DNA from: Limnohabitans kasalickyi
Lineage (GTDB): Bacteria > Pseudomonadota > Gammaproteobacteria > Burkholderiales > Burkholderiaceae_C
Assembly: GCA_965234325.1 (NCBI GenBank)
Contig: OZ248416.1
Coordinates: 248,001-312,000 of the forward strand
Length of the DNA stretch: 64,000 nt
Reading direction: 5' to 3'
Of the stretch, positions 7,842 to 16,637 are shown in pieces (the stretch's first letter is position 1; every line of letters begins with the position of its first letter). The notes below the pieces were generated by a model. The model did no database searches. It was not told the DNA's origin and was given only the letters and a program-made list of their open reading frames with translations. Position numbers and translations under genes: made by a program.

Positions 7842-8495
7842 ATGAACAGTAAATATCAAATCGCCTTGAGCGCTGTCGCCGTTGCCTTGTTGACCGCCTG
7901 TGCGACACCCATCCCCTCTGCCGCCGATCTCGACAAGTTGACACAAGACATCTTGAATCGTTCGTTCCGCGCCGAAGGTCAGGCCAAGCTCGACCGTCTA
8001 AGTCCTGACGAGGACAACCGTTTGTGTGCTGAGTCCGATCAGACGGGCGTCCCCTTGGAGGCCAAGGTGGCCGAAGCCATCGAAGCACGCAATATGGCGA
8101 CCATCAAAGCCCCAACGGACGGCAAGTTCTTAGGCGACTGGAAAGAGGGCGAGAAAGTTGCCCAGAGCGGTGCTGGCAAGACGTGGACCGACAAAGAAGG
8201 TTCGGTCAATGGCGGCAATTGCTACAACTGCCATCAGATCAGCAAAGAAGAGCTGTCTTACGGCACGCTTGGCCCCAGCTTGTACAACTACGGCAAGTTG
8301 CGCGGTGTGGCCAATCCAGCCAGTGCCGACGCAAAACCCATTGTGGAATACACCTGGGGCAAATTGCAAAATGCACGCGCCTACAACGCATGTTCCAGCA
8401 TGCCACGCTTTGCGCACAAGGCCATCCTGACGGAGACTCAAATCAAAAACGTCATGGCCCTGTTGCTCGACCCTGCGTCGCCTGTCAACAAGTAA
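7842..8495 (+). CDS. soxX: SoxX monoheme cytochrome, probable lipoprotein
   Basis: The cytochrome partner of SoxA, 217 residues. The heme motif CYNCH is at 127-131 and the likely distal ligand is Met187 in CSSMPRF. The N-terminus ends in a lipobox LLTAC (Cys20), so the protein may be lipid-anchored instead of freely soluble. A stretch of about 100 residues separates the lipobox from the heme domain, which makes this SoxX longer than the ~150-residue Paracoccus type. It starts 12 nt after soxA. Confidence 0.92.
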   Translation: MNSKYQIALSAVAVALLTACATPIPSAADLDKLTQDILNRSFRAEGQAKLDRLSPDEDNRLCAESDQTGVPLEAKVAEAIEARNMATIKAPTDGKFLGDWKEGEKVAQSGAGKTWTDKEGSVNGGNCYNCHQISKEELSYGTLGPSLYNYGKLRGVANPASADAKPIVEYTWGKLQNARAYNACSSMPRFAHKAILTETQIKNVMALLLDPASPVNK

Positions 8496-8504
8496 TCTTT
8501 TTTC

Positions 8505-8536
8505 AGCCGCAGCATGAGCAATCATCTGCGGCTTTT
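8505..8536 (+). terminator. Intrinsic terminator after soxX
   Basis: Inverted arms AGCCGCAG (8505-8512) and CTGCGGCT (8526-8533) are separated by 13 nt and followed by TTTT. The hairpin lies between soxX and soxB and may lower soxB transcription relative to the upstream genes, or partly terminate the operon. The U-tract is short, so termination may be incomplete. Confidence 0.6.
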
Positions 8537-8565
8537 CTACGCTCTTTAAATAAGCAGGTGATGAT

Positions 8566-10299
8566 ATGAACTTAACCAAACGCGAATTCATGCAAGTCAT
8601 GGGCGCTGGCTCAATGGCTGGCCTCAATATGAACGCCTATGCGCAAGCAGATAGTCAAGTGGCTGCTCATGGCCTGTATGACATTCCTAAGTTTGGTCAA
8701 GTGTCATTTCTACACATGACCGACTGCCATGCGCAGTTGAAGCCCATCTACTTTCGTGAACCCAGTGTCAACTTGGGCATTGGCAGCATGAAAGGTCAGT
8801 TGCCCCATTTGGTGGGCGAGCATTTGCTCAAAACAGCAGGTGTGCGCCCCGGCAGCGCCGAGGCCTATGGCATGAGTTATTTGAACTTTGAAGTGGCGGC
8901 CAAACGTTACGGCAAAGTGGGCGGCTTCGCGCACTTGGCCACCTTGGTCAAGCGCCTCAAAGCCAGCAGACCCGGCGCTTTGTTGCTCGATGGGGGTGAC
9001 ACGTGGCAAGGCTCGGCCACATCGCTGTGGACCAACGGCCAAGACATGGTCGACGCCTGCAAATTGCTGGGCGTGGACGTGATGACCGGTCACTGGGAGT
9101 TCACCTATGGCATGGAGCGCGTGCAAGAAATTGTCGAGAAAGACTTTGCGGGCAAGGTCGACTTTGTGGCGCAAAACATCAAGACCCAAGACTTTGGCGA
9201 CCCCGTGTTCAAGCCCTATGTCATTCGAGAAATGAATGGTGTGCCTTGCGCCATCATTGGCCAAGCGTTCCCTTACACGCCCATTGCCAACCCGCGTTAC
9301 ATGGTGGCCGATTGGGCCTTTGGCATTCAAGACGACAACATGCAAAAAATGGTCGACGAAGCCCGCGCCAAAGGGGCGCAGGTGGTGGTCGTGTTGTCGC
9401 ACAACGGCATGGATGTGGATTTGAAGATGGCCAGTCGCGTCAGTGGCATTGACGCCATCATGGGCGGTCACACCCACGACGGCATGCCTGTGGCCACCTT
9501 GGTCAGCAACGCTGGCGGCAAAACCATCGTCACCAATGCGGGTTCGAACGGTAAGTTTTTGGGCGTGCTTGACTTTGAGGTAAAGAACAAAAAGATCACG
9601 GACTTCCGCTACAAGTTGTTGCCCATCTTCTCCAACATGTTGCCTGCCGACAAAGAGATGGATGCGCTCATCACCAAAATCCGCGCACCTTACGAAGCCA
9701 AATTGAACGAGAAGCTCGCCATCACGGAAGGCACGTTGTACCGTCGTGGCAACTTCAACGGCACGGGTGACCAGTTGTTGCTTGACGCCTTGATGGATGT
9801 GCAAGGCGCTGACATGGCCTTCTCACCTGGTTTCCGTTGGGGCACGTCCTTGCTGCCCGGCCAAGCGATCACGCGGGAGTGGTTGATGGACATGACAGCC
9901 ACGACTTACTCTTATGCCACCGTGTCCGAGATGAGCGGCGAGACCATCAAGACTGTGCTCGAAGACGTGTGCGACAACTTGTTCAACCCTGATCCGTATT
10001 ACCAACAGGGCGGCGATATGGTGCGCGTGGGTGGCTTGGAGTACGTGTGCCGTCCCAACGAAAAAATGGGCAACCGCATTGGTGAAATGCGACTTAAAGG
10101 CAAGCTCATCGACGCTAATAAGAAATACAAGGTAGCGGGTTGGGCGCCTGTGGCCGAAGAGGCCAAGCATCAAAACCTAAAACCCGTTTGGGAAGTGGCT
10201 GAGCAATGGCTCAAAGCCAGTGGTGGCAAAGTGTCCAAACGCACGCTGAACACGCCCAAGCTGGAGGGTGTTTTACCCAACCCAGGCTTTGCCGCCTGA
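8566..10299 (+). CDS. soxB: Thiosulfohydrolase SoxB
   Basis: A dimanganese hydrolase that releases sulfate from the thiosulfonate on SoxY. The protein has 577 residues with a Tat-like leader (TKREFMQVMG, cleavage near AYAQ, residue 27). Metallophosphatase motifs are DCHAQ (53-57), DGGDTWQGS (142-150), GHWE (175-178), a SHNG segment and GGHTHDG. A C-terminal 5'-nucleotidase-like domain follows. The ATG lies 7 nt after AGGTG. It is separated from soxX by a weak terminator. Confidence 0.95.
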   Translation: MNLTKREFMQVMGAGSMAGLNMNAYAQADSQVAAHGLYDIPKFGQVSFLHMTDCHAQLKPIYFREPSVNLGIGSMKGQLPHLVGEHLLKTAGVRPGSAEAYGMSYLNFEVAAKRYGKVGGFAHLATLVKRLKASRPGALLLDGGDTWQGSATSLWTNGQDMVDACKLLGVDVMTGHWEFTYGMERVQEIVEKDFAGKVDFVAQNIKTQDFGDPVFKPYVIREMNGVPCAIIGQAFPYTPIANPRYMVADWAFGIQDDNMQKMVDEARAKGAQVVVVLSHNGMDVDLKMASRVSGIDAIMGGHTHDGMPVATLVSNAGGKTIVTNAGSNGKFLGVLDFEVKNKKITDFRYKLLPIFSNMLPADKEMDALITKIRAPYEAKLNEKLAITEGTLYRRGNFNGTGDQLLLDALMDVQGADMAFSPGFRWGTSLLPGQAITREWLMDMTATTYSYATVSEMSGETIKTVLEDVCDNLFNPDPYYQQGGDMVRVGGLEYVCRPNEKMGNRIGEMRLKGKLIDANKKYKVAGWAPVAEEAKHQNLKPVWEVAEQWLKASGGKVSKRTLNTPKLEGVLPNPGFAA

Positions 10300-10326
10300 G
10301 TTGGCTTGCAGGGGCGCTGCGTTGGC

Positions 10327-10662
10327 TTAGCGTCCCATGCTCCAAATATTGGTAGAGCGTGCGCCGCTGCGGCAAAACGCCAGCACAGGTCCGGTTGCGG
10401 CTTTCATCAGGGCCGCGAATTGCTGTGTTTGTTCAGGCGTGATTTGACCGCTGATCACGGGCAAATAGTGGTAGCTCAAGCCAGCCGCCGCAGCGGCTGT
10501 CGCCATCTGCGCTGAGGTGGGCTGCGCTGGACCGCCTTCACCGTCGGGGCGGTTGTTGATCACGGTGGTGAAGCCATGGGCAGCAATCGCTGCCATGTCT
10601 TGCGGATCAATTTGTGGCGCTGTGGCAAAGCTGGGATTGTGCTGGGTGATTTGAACGCTCAT
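10327..10662 (-). CDS. DUF442 / TIGR01244 rhodanese-like sulfur transferase
   Basis: A 111-residue cytoplasmic protein of the DUF442 family, the domain found fused to persulfide dioxygenase in Blh proteins. The active loop CRSGARS begins at Cys97 and resembles the rhodanese CRxGxR loop. It lies downstream of the two YeeE-type genes on the same strand, with an 81-bp gap. Role by family and context: sulfane-sulfur transfer to or from the dioxygenase encoded at 11.7 kb. Confidence 0.8.
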   Translation of the reverse strand: MSVQITQHNPSFATAPQIDPQDMAAIAAHGFTTVINNRPDGEGGPAQPTSAQMATAAAAAGLSYHYLPVISGQITPEQTQQFAALMKAATGPVLAFCRSGARSTNIWSMGR

Positions 10663-10743
10663 ATGAATCCTTCGAGGTTAGAGTAGCTAACGCTTAGTTT
10701 ACAAAACGCCGCAACGCTATCGGTACAAGCTGTGCCCTGTGCG

Positions 10744-11172
10744 TCAGGGCTGTGTCGCTTTCGGTTTGCGCTCTGCCCACTCATAGATGCCCATGCCCAG
10801 CACCATGGCCAGTACAAACACCAGCGCCTTGTCTTGACCTGCCGCCATCGACACCAAGGCTGGACCTGGGCAAAAACCAGCGAGTCCCCAGCCCGCACCA
10901 AATAGCAAACCGCCCAGCACCAAACGTTTGTCGATGTGTGTGGCAGTTGGCAAATGCAAGGCACCACCCAGCACATTGGTCGTGCGCTTTTTGGCGATGG
11001 TGAAGGCCACGAACCCTACCAAAATGCCGCCGCCCATCACGAAGGCCAGTGAAGGGTCCCACGTGCCGGCCAAGTCCAAAAAGCCCTGTACTTTGCTTGG
11101 ATCGGTCATGCCGGATAGCAGCAAGCCCAGTCCAAACAAAAGGCCCACGATGAATTCTGAAAGACGGTGCAT
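10744..11172 (-). CDS. YeeE/YedE-family transporter half protein (C-terminal half type)
   Basis: A 142-residue membrane protein with about four hydrophobic segments. It carries GLLLSGMTDP near the N-terminus and GFCPGPAL later, both characteristic of the second half of TsuA/YeeE-type thiosulfate/sulfur-species channels. The start is the ATG preceded by AAGGAG; a longer ORF adds 15 residues without support. It is 10 nt downstream of the other half gene, so the two probably form one transporter. Confidence 0.82.
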   Translation of the reverse strand: MHRLSEFIVGLLFGLGLLLSGMTDPSKVQGFLDLAGTWDPSLAFVMGGGILVGFVAFTIAKKRTTNVLGGALHLPTATHIDKRLVLGGLLFGAGWGLAGFCPGPALVSMAAGQDKALVFVLAMVLGMGIYEWAERKPKATQP

Positions 11173-11182
11173 GAGGGGCTCC

Positions 11183-11620
11183 TTAGATGACATGACGCAT
11201 GACAAAAACCATGGCAAAACCAGCCGCCATGAACGACAGCGTAGCCACCAACGAACGGGGCGACAAGCGGCTCAAACCACACACGCCGTGGCCACTGGTG
11301 CAGCCTGCGCCATAACGGGTTCCCAAGCCAACCATCAAACCCGCTGCGACAACGGCTCCCCAGCCCGCATCAATGCGGGGGGTGCTGATCCAGTCGCTTG
11401 GAAACAACAGGCGTGCAGCGAGGGGCGATACAAAGAGCCCCAACAAAAACGCGATGCGCCAACTGGCATCGCGCACTTTGGGAGCCAGCAACCCGCCCAC
11501 GATGCCGCTGATACCCAAGATTCGGCCGTTGACCAAGATGAACATGGCCGACGCGATGCCAAGCAAAATGCCGCCCGCCAGCGACATCCAAGGGGTGAAA
11601 TGGTTCCAATCGATTTGCAT
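11183..11620 (-). CDS. YeeE/YedE-family transporter half protein (N-terminal half type)
   Basis: A 145-residue integral membrane protein with four or five hydrophobic segments. The conserved cysteine motif GAGCTSGHGVCG is near residues 103-114. It pairs with the following half gene to make the two-subunit version of YeeE, a family known to take up thiosulfate or move other reduced sulfur. The gene starts 83 bp from the divergent Blh-like gene, with an AT-rich dyad between. Confidence 0.85.
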   Translation of the reverse strand: MQIDWNHFTPWMSLAGGILLGIASAMFILVNGRILGISGIVGGLLAPKVRDASWRIAFLLGLFVSPLAARLLFPSDWISTPRIDAGWGAVVAAGLMVGLGTRYGAGCTSGHGVCGLSRLSPRSLVATLSFMAAGFAMVFVMRHVI

Positions 11621-11667
11621 GGCAGAGCTTTCGTGTGGGTGAATGCAGAAATGATGAAATGGCGTTA

Positions 11668-11694
11668 ATATATCAGTTAATTCTTATATTTAAA
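11668..11694. promoter_or_regulatory. AT-rich inverted repeat in sulfur divergon promoter
   Basis: TTAATATA and TATATTTAA form an imperfect inverted repeat around a TCAGTTAATTCT core, 10 bp upstream of the Blh-like start. In other bacteria, similar DUF442/YeeE/Blh groups are repressed by the ArsR-type persulfide sensors BigR or SqrR, which bind AT-rich dyads. No such regulator gene lies in this window. The assignment is inference. Bounds are approximate. Confidence 0.4.
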
Positions 11695-11703
11695 AGGCCA
11701 TCC

Positions 11704-12576
11704 ATGTCGTCTGTTTTAAACCCTGTTGTTCATGGCATCTTTGACCCCGCTACATGGACCGTCACTTACGTGGTTTACGAGAAAGAGGGCAGTGCCTGCG
11801 CCATCATTGACTCGGTGCTTGACTACGACCCCAAATCAGGCCGAACAAGCACCGAATCTGCGGACAAAGTCATTGCGTTTGTGCGCGAAAAAAATCTTCA
11901 GGTGTCATTGATTTTGGAGACCCACGCGCATGCCGATCACCTCACCGCTGCACCTTATTTGAAGGCGCAACTGGGCGGTCAAACCGCGATTGGCGACCAC
12001 ATCACCACGGTGCAGCACGTCTTCAAAGGCATCTTCAATTTGGAGCCTAGCTTCAAAGAAGACGGCACCCAGTTCAACCACTTGTTGAAAGAAAACGAAG
12101 TCTTCGCGATTGGTAACTTGACTGCGCACACCTTGTTTGTGCCAGGTCACACGCCTGCTTGCGTGGCCTATCAAATTGGCGATGCGGTGTTTGTGGGAGA
12201 CACCTTGTTCATGCCCGATGTCGGTTCAGCACGCTGTGATTTCCCGGGCGGGGATGCCAAGACTTTGTATGCGTCCACTCGCAAGCTGCTGAGCTTGCCG
12301 CCTGAGACCCGTCTCTTTATGTGTCACGACTATCCGCCCAACGATCGCCCCGTGCGGTTTGAGACCACCGTCGCCGAGCAGCGCGCGCACAACATCCACC
12401 TACACGATGGCATCAACGAAGCTGAGTTCATTCGCATGCGCACCACACGCGACGCCACCTTGGCCATGCCGGTGTTGATCTTGCCGTCCGTACAAATCAA
12501 CATTCGCGCGGGCGAGATGCCGCCCAAGGAAGACAACGGCGTGTCGTACCTCAAAATCCCGGTGAACGCGCTCTAA
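11704..12576 (+). CDS. MBL-fold persulfide dioxygenase, Blh/ETHE1-like
   Basis: A 290-residue cytoplasmic MBL-fold protein. THAHADH (residues 73-79) gives the metal site, with FVPGHTPACV and the GDTLF and CHDY segments contributing later ligands. ETHE1/Blh relatives are iron enzymes that oxidise glutathione persulfide to sulfite. The ATG at 11704 is chosen over an upstream ATG because family members start near MSS.LNP. It is divergent from the YeeE/DUF442 genes. Together they form a split version of the Blh module, with DUF442 as a separate gene. Confidence 0.83.
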   Translation: MSSVLNPVVHGIFDPATWTVTYVVYEKEGSACAIIDSVLDYDPKSGRTSTESADKVIAFVREKNLQVSLILETHAHADHLTAAPYLKAQLGGQTAIGDHITTVQHVFKGIFNLEPSFKEDGTQFNHLLKENEVFAIGNLTAHTLFVPGHTPACVAYQIGDAVFVGDTLFMPDVGSARCDFPGGDAKTLYASTRKLLSLPPETRLFMCHDYPPNDRPVRFETTVAEQRAHNIHLHDGINEAEFIRMRTTRDATLAMPVLILPSVQINIRAGEMPPKEDNGVSYLKIPVNAL

Positions 12577-12718
12577 ATTTGTTGGTATTCAGGTCCCTAT
12601 GAATCCGCCTTAGATGATTTGGTAATTAACAACCAATAACTCAGTCGTTCCCTTTTGAGTACCACGCTCTCAGAATTCATCCATTGAAATTTTTCAGATG
12701 AATTCGAAGGGAACACAC

Positions 12719-13729
12719 ATGATTCAACGTCAACACTTTCTCAAGACACTCGCCGCTACCGCTTTGCTGGCAGTCAGCGGTTTTTCCGCAGCGCAGTCGC
12801 CCGTCACACTGTTGAATGTGTCGTATGACCCCACCCGAGAGTTGTACTCAGAGTTCAACGCCGCCTTCGCCAAACATTGGAAAGCTCAGACCGGCCAAGA
12901 CGTGATCATCAAGCAATCGCATGGTGGTTCTGGCAAACAAGCCCGCTCGGTGATTGACGGCATCGATGCCGATGTGGTCACGTTGGCGTTAGCGGGTGAT
13001 GTGGATGCGATGTACAAACACGGCGGCTTAATTCCTCAAGATTGGCAAAAGCGTTTACCCCACAACTCAGCGCCTTACACCTCGACTATTGTGTTGGTGG
13101 TGCGCCAAGGTAACCCCAAAGGCATCAAAGATTGGGACGACTTGGTCAAGCCAGGCATCAGCGTCATCACTCCCAACCCTAAAACATCGGGCGGCGCGCG
13201 TTGGAATTATTTGGCCGCTTGGGAGTTCGCCAAACGCAAATACGGGGGTGACGCGAAGGCCAAAGACTTTGTGGCTGCGCTCTACAAAAACGTGCCTGTG
13301 CTCGACACAGGCGCACGCGGTTCGTCGGTGACGTTTGCGCAGCGCAACCAAGGTGATGTGTTCATTTCTTGGGAGAACGAGGCGCATTTGTTGGAGAAGG
13401 AGTTTGGCAACAAGGTCGACATCGTCTACCCATCTCTCAGCATCTTGGCTGAGCCGCCTGTGACGGTGGTGGATAAAAACGTGGACCGAAAAGGCACACG
13501 AAAAGTGGCAGAAGCTTATTTAAATTACCTTTACACCGACGAAGGCCAAGACATAGCGGGCAAAAACTTTTACCGCCCTATCTCCCCCAAGGCACAAGCC
13601 AAATACGTCAAGCAGCTGCCCAAGTTGCCCTTGTTCACCATCGACCAAGCCTTTGGAGGTTGGGCCAAGGCTGACAAAGACCACTTTGCCGATGGCGGCA
13701 GCTTTGACCAAATCTATTTGAAGAAATGA
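12719..13729 (+). CDS. Sulfate ABC transporter substrate-binding protein (copy 1)
   Basis: A 336-residue periplasmic sulfate/thiosulfate-binding protein of the Sbp/CysP family. GAAGGGA precedes ATG 12719. A Sec signal ends near SAAQ. Family motifs include LNVSYDPTRE, SHGGSGKQAR and DWDDLVKPG. It is similar throughout to the second copy at 17.9 kb. No permease gene follows it on this strand; the next genes are the inverted aap transporter, with which it converges at a 3-bp gap. It may feed the CysTWA permease encoded 5 kb away. Confidence 0.9.
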   Translation: MIQRQHFLKTLAATALLAVSGFSAAQSPVTLLNVSYDPTRELYSEFNAAFAKHWKAQTGQDVIIKQSHGGSGKQARSVIDGIDADVVTLALAGDVDAMYKHGGLIPQDWQKRLPHNSAPYTSTIVLVVRQGNPKGIKDWDDLVKPGISVITPNPKTSGGARWNYLAAWEFAKRKYGGDAKAKDFVAALYKNVPVLDTGARGSSVTFAQRNQGDVFISWENEAHLLEKEFGNKVDIVYPSLSILAEPPVTVVDKNVDRKGTRKVAEAYLNYLYTDEGQDIAGKNFYRPISPKAQAKYVKQLPKLPLFTIDQAFGGWAKADKDHFADGGSFDQIYLKK

Positions 13730-13732
13730 TGT

Positions 13733-14473
13733 TCAGTGGCCAATGATCTTGGCCAAGAACGCCTGTGTGCGTGCATGGCGTGGGTGTTCAAAAAATTCAG
13801 AGGGCGGGGCTTCTTCCACAATTTGCCCTTGGTCCATGAACACCACGCGGTCTGCCACGGCGCGTGCGAAGCCCATTTCGTGGGTGACGCACAGCATGGT
13901 GATGCCTTGTTGGGCCAATTCCGTCATCACGTCCAACACCTCTTGAATCATCTCGGGGTCGAGAGCCGACGTGGGTTCGTCAAACAACATGATTTGCGGG
14001 CTCAGGCACAAGGCCCGCGCAATCGCCACGCGTTGTTGTTGACCGCCTGAGAGTTGCAAAGGGTACTTGTGGGCTTGGTCGGCAATACGCACACGTTCAA
14101 GTTGCTGCATGGCCCGTTGGTTCGCTTCAGCGGCGGGCAGCTTACCCACAAAGATGGGTGACAGCGTGAGGTTTTCTAGCACGGTGAGGTGCGGGAATAA
14201 GTTGAATTGCTGGAACACCATGCCCACTTGACGACGCACTTGGTCGATGTCGCGCAGGTTGTCACTCAGCGTCACGCCTGCCACCGTGAGTTGGCCTTCT
14301 TGATGCTCTTCCAAGCGGTTGATGCAGCGAATCAAGGTGGACTTGCCCGATCCCGATGGCCCGCAAATCACGATGCGCTCACCACGTTGCACGCGCAAGT
14401 TGATGTCACGCAGCGCATGAAAATCGCCAAACCATTTGTTGACGTTCTCGAAACTCAGGATAGGGTCAGACAC
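13733..14473 (-). CDS. aapP: General amino-acid ABC transporter ATP-binding protein
   Basis: A 246-residue ABC ATPase of the polar amino-acid family. Walker A is GPSGSGKST, the signature is LSGGQQQRVAIARAL and Walker B is LFDEPTSALD. The start is a GTG preceded by AAGGA with 6-nt spacing. It is the last gene of an aapJQMP-type operon and converges with the sulfate-binding gene. Confidence 0.9.
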   Translation of the reverse strand: MSDPILSFENVNKWFGDFHALRDINLRVQRGERIVICGPSGSGKSTLIRCINRLEEHQEGQLTVAGVTLSDNLRDIDQVRRQVGMVFQQFNLFPHLTVLENLTLSPIFVGKLPAAEANQRAMQQLERVRIADQAHKYPLQLSGGQQQRVAIARALCLSPQIMLFDEPTSALDPEMIQEVLDVMTELAQQGITMLCVTHEMGFARAVADRVVFMDQGQIVEEAPPSEFFEHPRHARTQAFLAKIIGH

Positions 14474-14491
14474 GGGTGTTCCTTAGGAGCA

Positions 14492-15610
14492 TCAGCGGTG
14501 CGCGAGTTGGCGCTCAACCCACAGGCTGTAGCGCGACATGGCGAAGCAAAACACAAAGTAGATCAGTGTGATGAACAGATAGCCTTCGATTTTGAAAGGT
14601 CGCCAGTTTGGATCACCACTGATAGCCAGCCCCAAAGCGCCCGAGAGTTCGTACAAACTCACGATGGTCACCAAGGAGGTGTCTTTGAAGATGGCAATGA
14701 AGTTGTTCATCAGACCCGGCACCACATGCGTCAAGGCTTGGGGCAAAACGACTAAGCGCTGTGTTTGCCAATAACTGAGCCCTAAGGTGGCAGCGGCCTC
14801 CACTTGTCCTAAGGGCACGGCTTGCAAACCACCGCGAACAATTTCGGCGGTGTAAGCCGCTGAGAACAAGGTGATGCCCACCAAAACGCGCAGCAACACA
14901 TCAGGCGAAGTGCCGCTGGGCAAGAGCAGCGGGAACATGAAGCTGGCCATGAACAGCACCGAAATCAAAGGCACGCCGCGCACCAACTCGATGTAGCCCA
15001 CGCACACGCTGCGTAAGGCGGGCAGGGTGCTTTGCCGCCCCAGGGCCAGCAACACGCCCAACGGAAACGCCAAGCTGATGGCCAGCGTGGCCAGCATCAA
15101 GGTCAGCGGCAGGCCACCCCATTGGTCGCTGGGCACCGCTTGCAAGCCAGTTGGGGTACCCCACCAACTGCCACCGCCCATCAATCCAAAAAACAGCAGC
15201 CAAACGGCCACCCACATCAGTACCAAGCTGCGCCGCCAAAAGATGGGCAAACAACTCAGCACCAGTGCCGACGTCAATATCAGTGTGGCCACCAAAGGCC
15301 GCCATTGCGCCTCAAAGGGGTAACGCCCGAGCAAGATGAGTCGGTATTTTTCGCTCACCACGCCCCAACAGGCACCGACACCGCGCAAGGCTTGGCAGCT
15401 GTCTGCATCGGCTTGCCATACCGCCCGCCATAGTGCCCAGTTCAGTGCCGTTGGTAGCCACCACAGAAGTGCCGCTATCAACAAGGCACTTACCAACGCT
15501 TGACCTGTCGTGGGCCACAGATGGGTGTGACACCACTGCCAAAGCGTGCGGTGTGCCACGGGTGCGGGTCTGGCCGACACCCAAGGGTGGTTAGTGCCTT
15601 GACTGGGCAT
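14492..15610 (-). CDS. aapM: General amino-acid ABC transporter permease AapM-type
   Basis: A 372-residue permease with an N-terminal transmembrane region and a C-terminal binding-protein-dependent transport domain. The EAAATLGLSYWQT loop contacts the ATPase. A segment around YIELVRGVPL is typical of the HisMQ family. The start ATG overlaps the aapQ stop by one base (TGATG). A longer in-frame reading upstream runs antisense through aapQ and is rejected. The large extra domain between the first helices is normal for AapM. Confidence 0.88.
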   Translation of the reverse strand: MPSQGTNHPWVSARPAPVAHRTLWQWCHTHLWPTTGQALVSALLIAALLWWLPTALNWALWRAVWQADADSCQALRGVGACWGVVSEKYRLILLGRYPFEAQWRPLVATLILTSALVLSCLPIFWRRSLVLMWVAVWLLFFGLMGGGSWWGTPTGLQAVPSDQWGGLPLTLMLATLAISLAFPLGVLLALGRQSTLPALRSVCVGYIELVRGVPLISVLFMASFMFPLLLPSGTSPDVLLRVLVGITLFSAAYTAEIVRGGLQAVPLGQVEAAATLGLSYWQTQRLVVLPQALTHVVPGLMNNFIAIFKDTSLVTIVSLYELSGALGLAISGDPNWRPFKIEGYLFITLIYFVFCFAMSRYSLWVERQLAHR

Positions 15611-16599
15611 CACCGTGCCCTCAGCGCCATGCGGCGGTTGTACATATTCATCAGCGCAGCGGTCAGTAACGACAAGCTCAAGTACACCGCCATCACAATG
15701 GCGATGCACTCCACAGCGCGGCCCGTTTGGTTCAAGGCCGTGTTGGAGATGTTGACCAAGTCGGGGTAGCCAATGGCCACCGCCAGCGATGAGTTTTTGA
15801 TCAAGTTCAAATACTGGTTGGTCAAGGGCGGGATGACCACGCGCATGGCTTGGGGCAACACCACCAAGCGTTGTATCTGCCAAGCGGACAAGCCCACGCT
15901 TTTCGCCGCTTCAGTTTGGCCACGCGGCACGGCGGTGATGCCTGCACGCACCAACTCCGCCACGAAGGCGGAGGTGTACAAGCTCAAGCCCCAGGTCAGG
16001 GCTAAGAATTCGGGCGTCACGCTGGCGCCGCCTGTCACTTCGCCCACGCCTTCAACAATGCGCCACACGGGCACGTCCCACATCCAAGCGCCATCGGCAT
16101 GGATCAGCCACGGCAGTGTCAAGCCGCCTTTGCTCAAAAACAGCCAATCGTTGAGGTGCAGCGGCGCATCGGTGTCTGGCATGAACTCCACCAGCAGCAC
16201 GTACCACATGAAGAGTTGCAGCAGCAGGGGAATGTTGCGAAACAACTCGGTATAGCTGTAGCAAAGACCACGCGCCAAAGCGTTGTTGGATACACGTCCC
16301 AATCCTAGCAAGCCACCCCACACGGTGCAGGTGACGATGCCCAACACCGAGACGCGCAAGGTGTTGAGCAGTCCCACCAAGAAGGCTTGCCAATAGGCCT
16401 GCGTTGCGTCGTAGGAAATCATCGACTCGCCGATGTCAAAGCCCGCGGTGTCGAATAAAAATCCAAAGCCACTTTGAATGCCACGCGCACGCAAGTTAGT
16501 CAGCGTGTTGTTGAACAACCAATACGCCACGCCCACCAACACCGAAACCAACAGGAATTGGTACAACAGAGCGCGCGAGCGGCGGCTGTGCAGTGGCAT
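15610..16599 (-). CDS. aapQ: General amino-acid ABC transporter permease AapQ-type
   Basis: A 329-residue inner-membrane permease. It has an N-terminal membrane helix, a long periplasmic stretch (roughly residues 40-80), and the HisMQ-type domain with YTELFRNIPLLLQ and the EAAKSVGLSAWQI coupling loop. It sits 38 bp after aapJ and overlaps aapM by one base. Confidence 0.88.
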   Translation of the reverse strand: MPLHSRRSRALLYQFLLVSVLVGVAYWLFNNTLTNLRARGIQSGFGFLFDTAGFDIGESMISYDATQAYWQAFLVGLLNTLRVSVLGIVTCTVWGGLLGLGRVSNNALARGLCYSYTELFRNIPLLLQLFMWYVLLVEFMPDTDAPLHLNDWLFLSKGGLTLPWLIHADGAWMWDVPVWRIVEGVGEVTGGASVTPEFLALTWGLSLYTSAFVAELVRAGITAVPRGQTEAAKSVGLSAWQIQRLVVLPQAMRVVIPPLTNQYLNLIKNSSLAVAIGYPDLVNISNTALNQTGRAVECIAIVMAVYLSLSLLTAALMNMYNRRMALRAR

Positions 16600-16637
16600 A
16601 TTGAGTCAGCCCAAATGAACGATGTGTGTGAGCGTGA

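Noticed and set aside
8505..8565. soxB as a separate operon because of the hairpin after soxX
   Set aside because: The U-tract is short and no clear promoter is visible in the ~30 bp before soxB, so partial readthrough is the simpler reading.
8710..9804. 364-codon open frame antisense to soxB
   Set aside because: soxB motifs on the plus strand are unmistakable. The antisense product is His/Val-rich and featureless.
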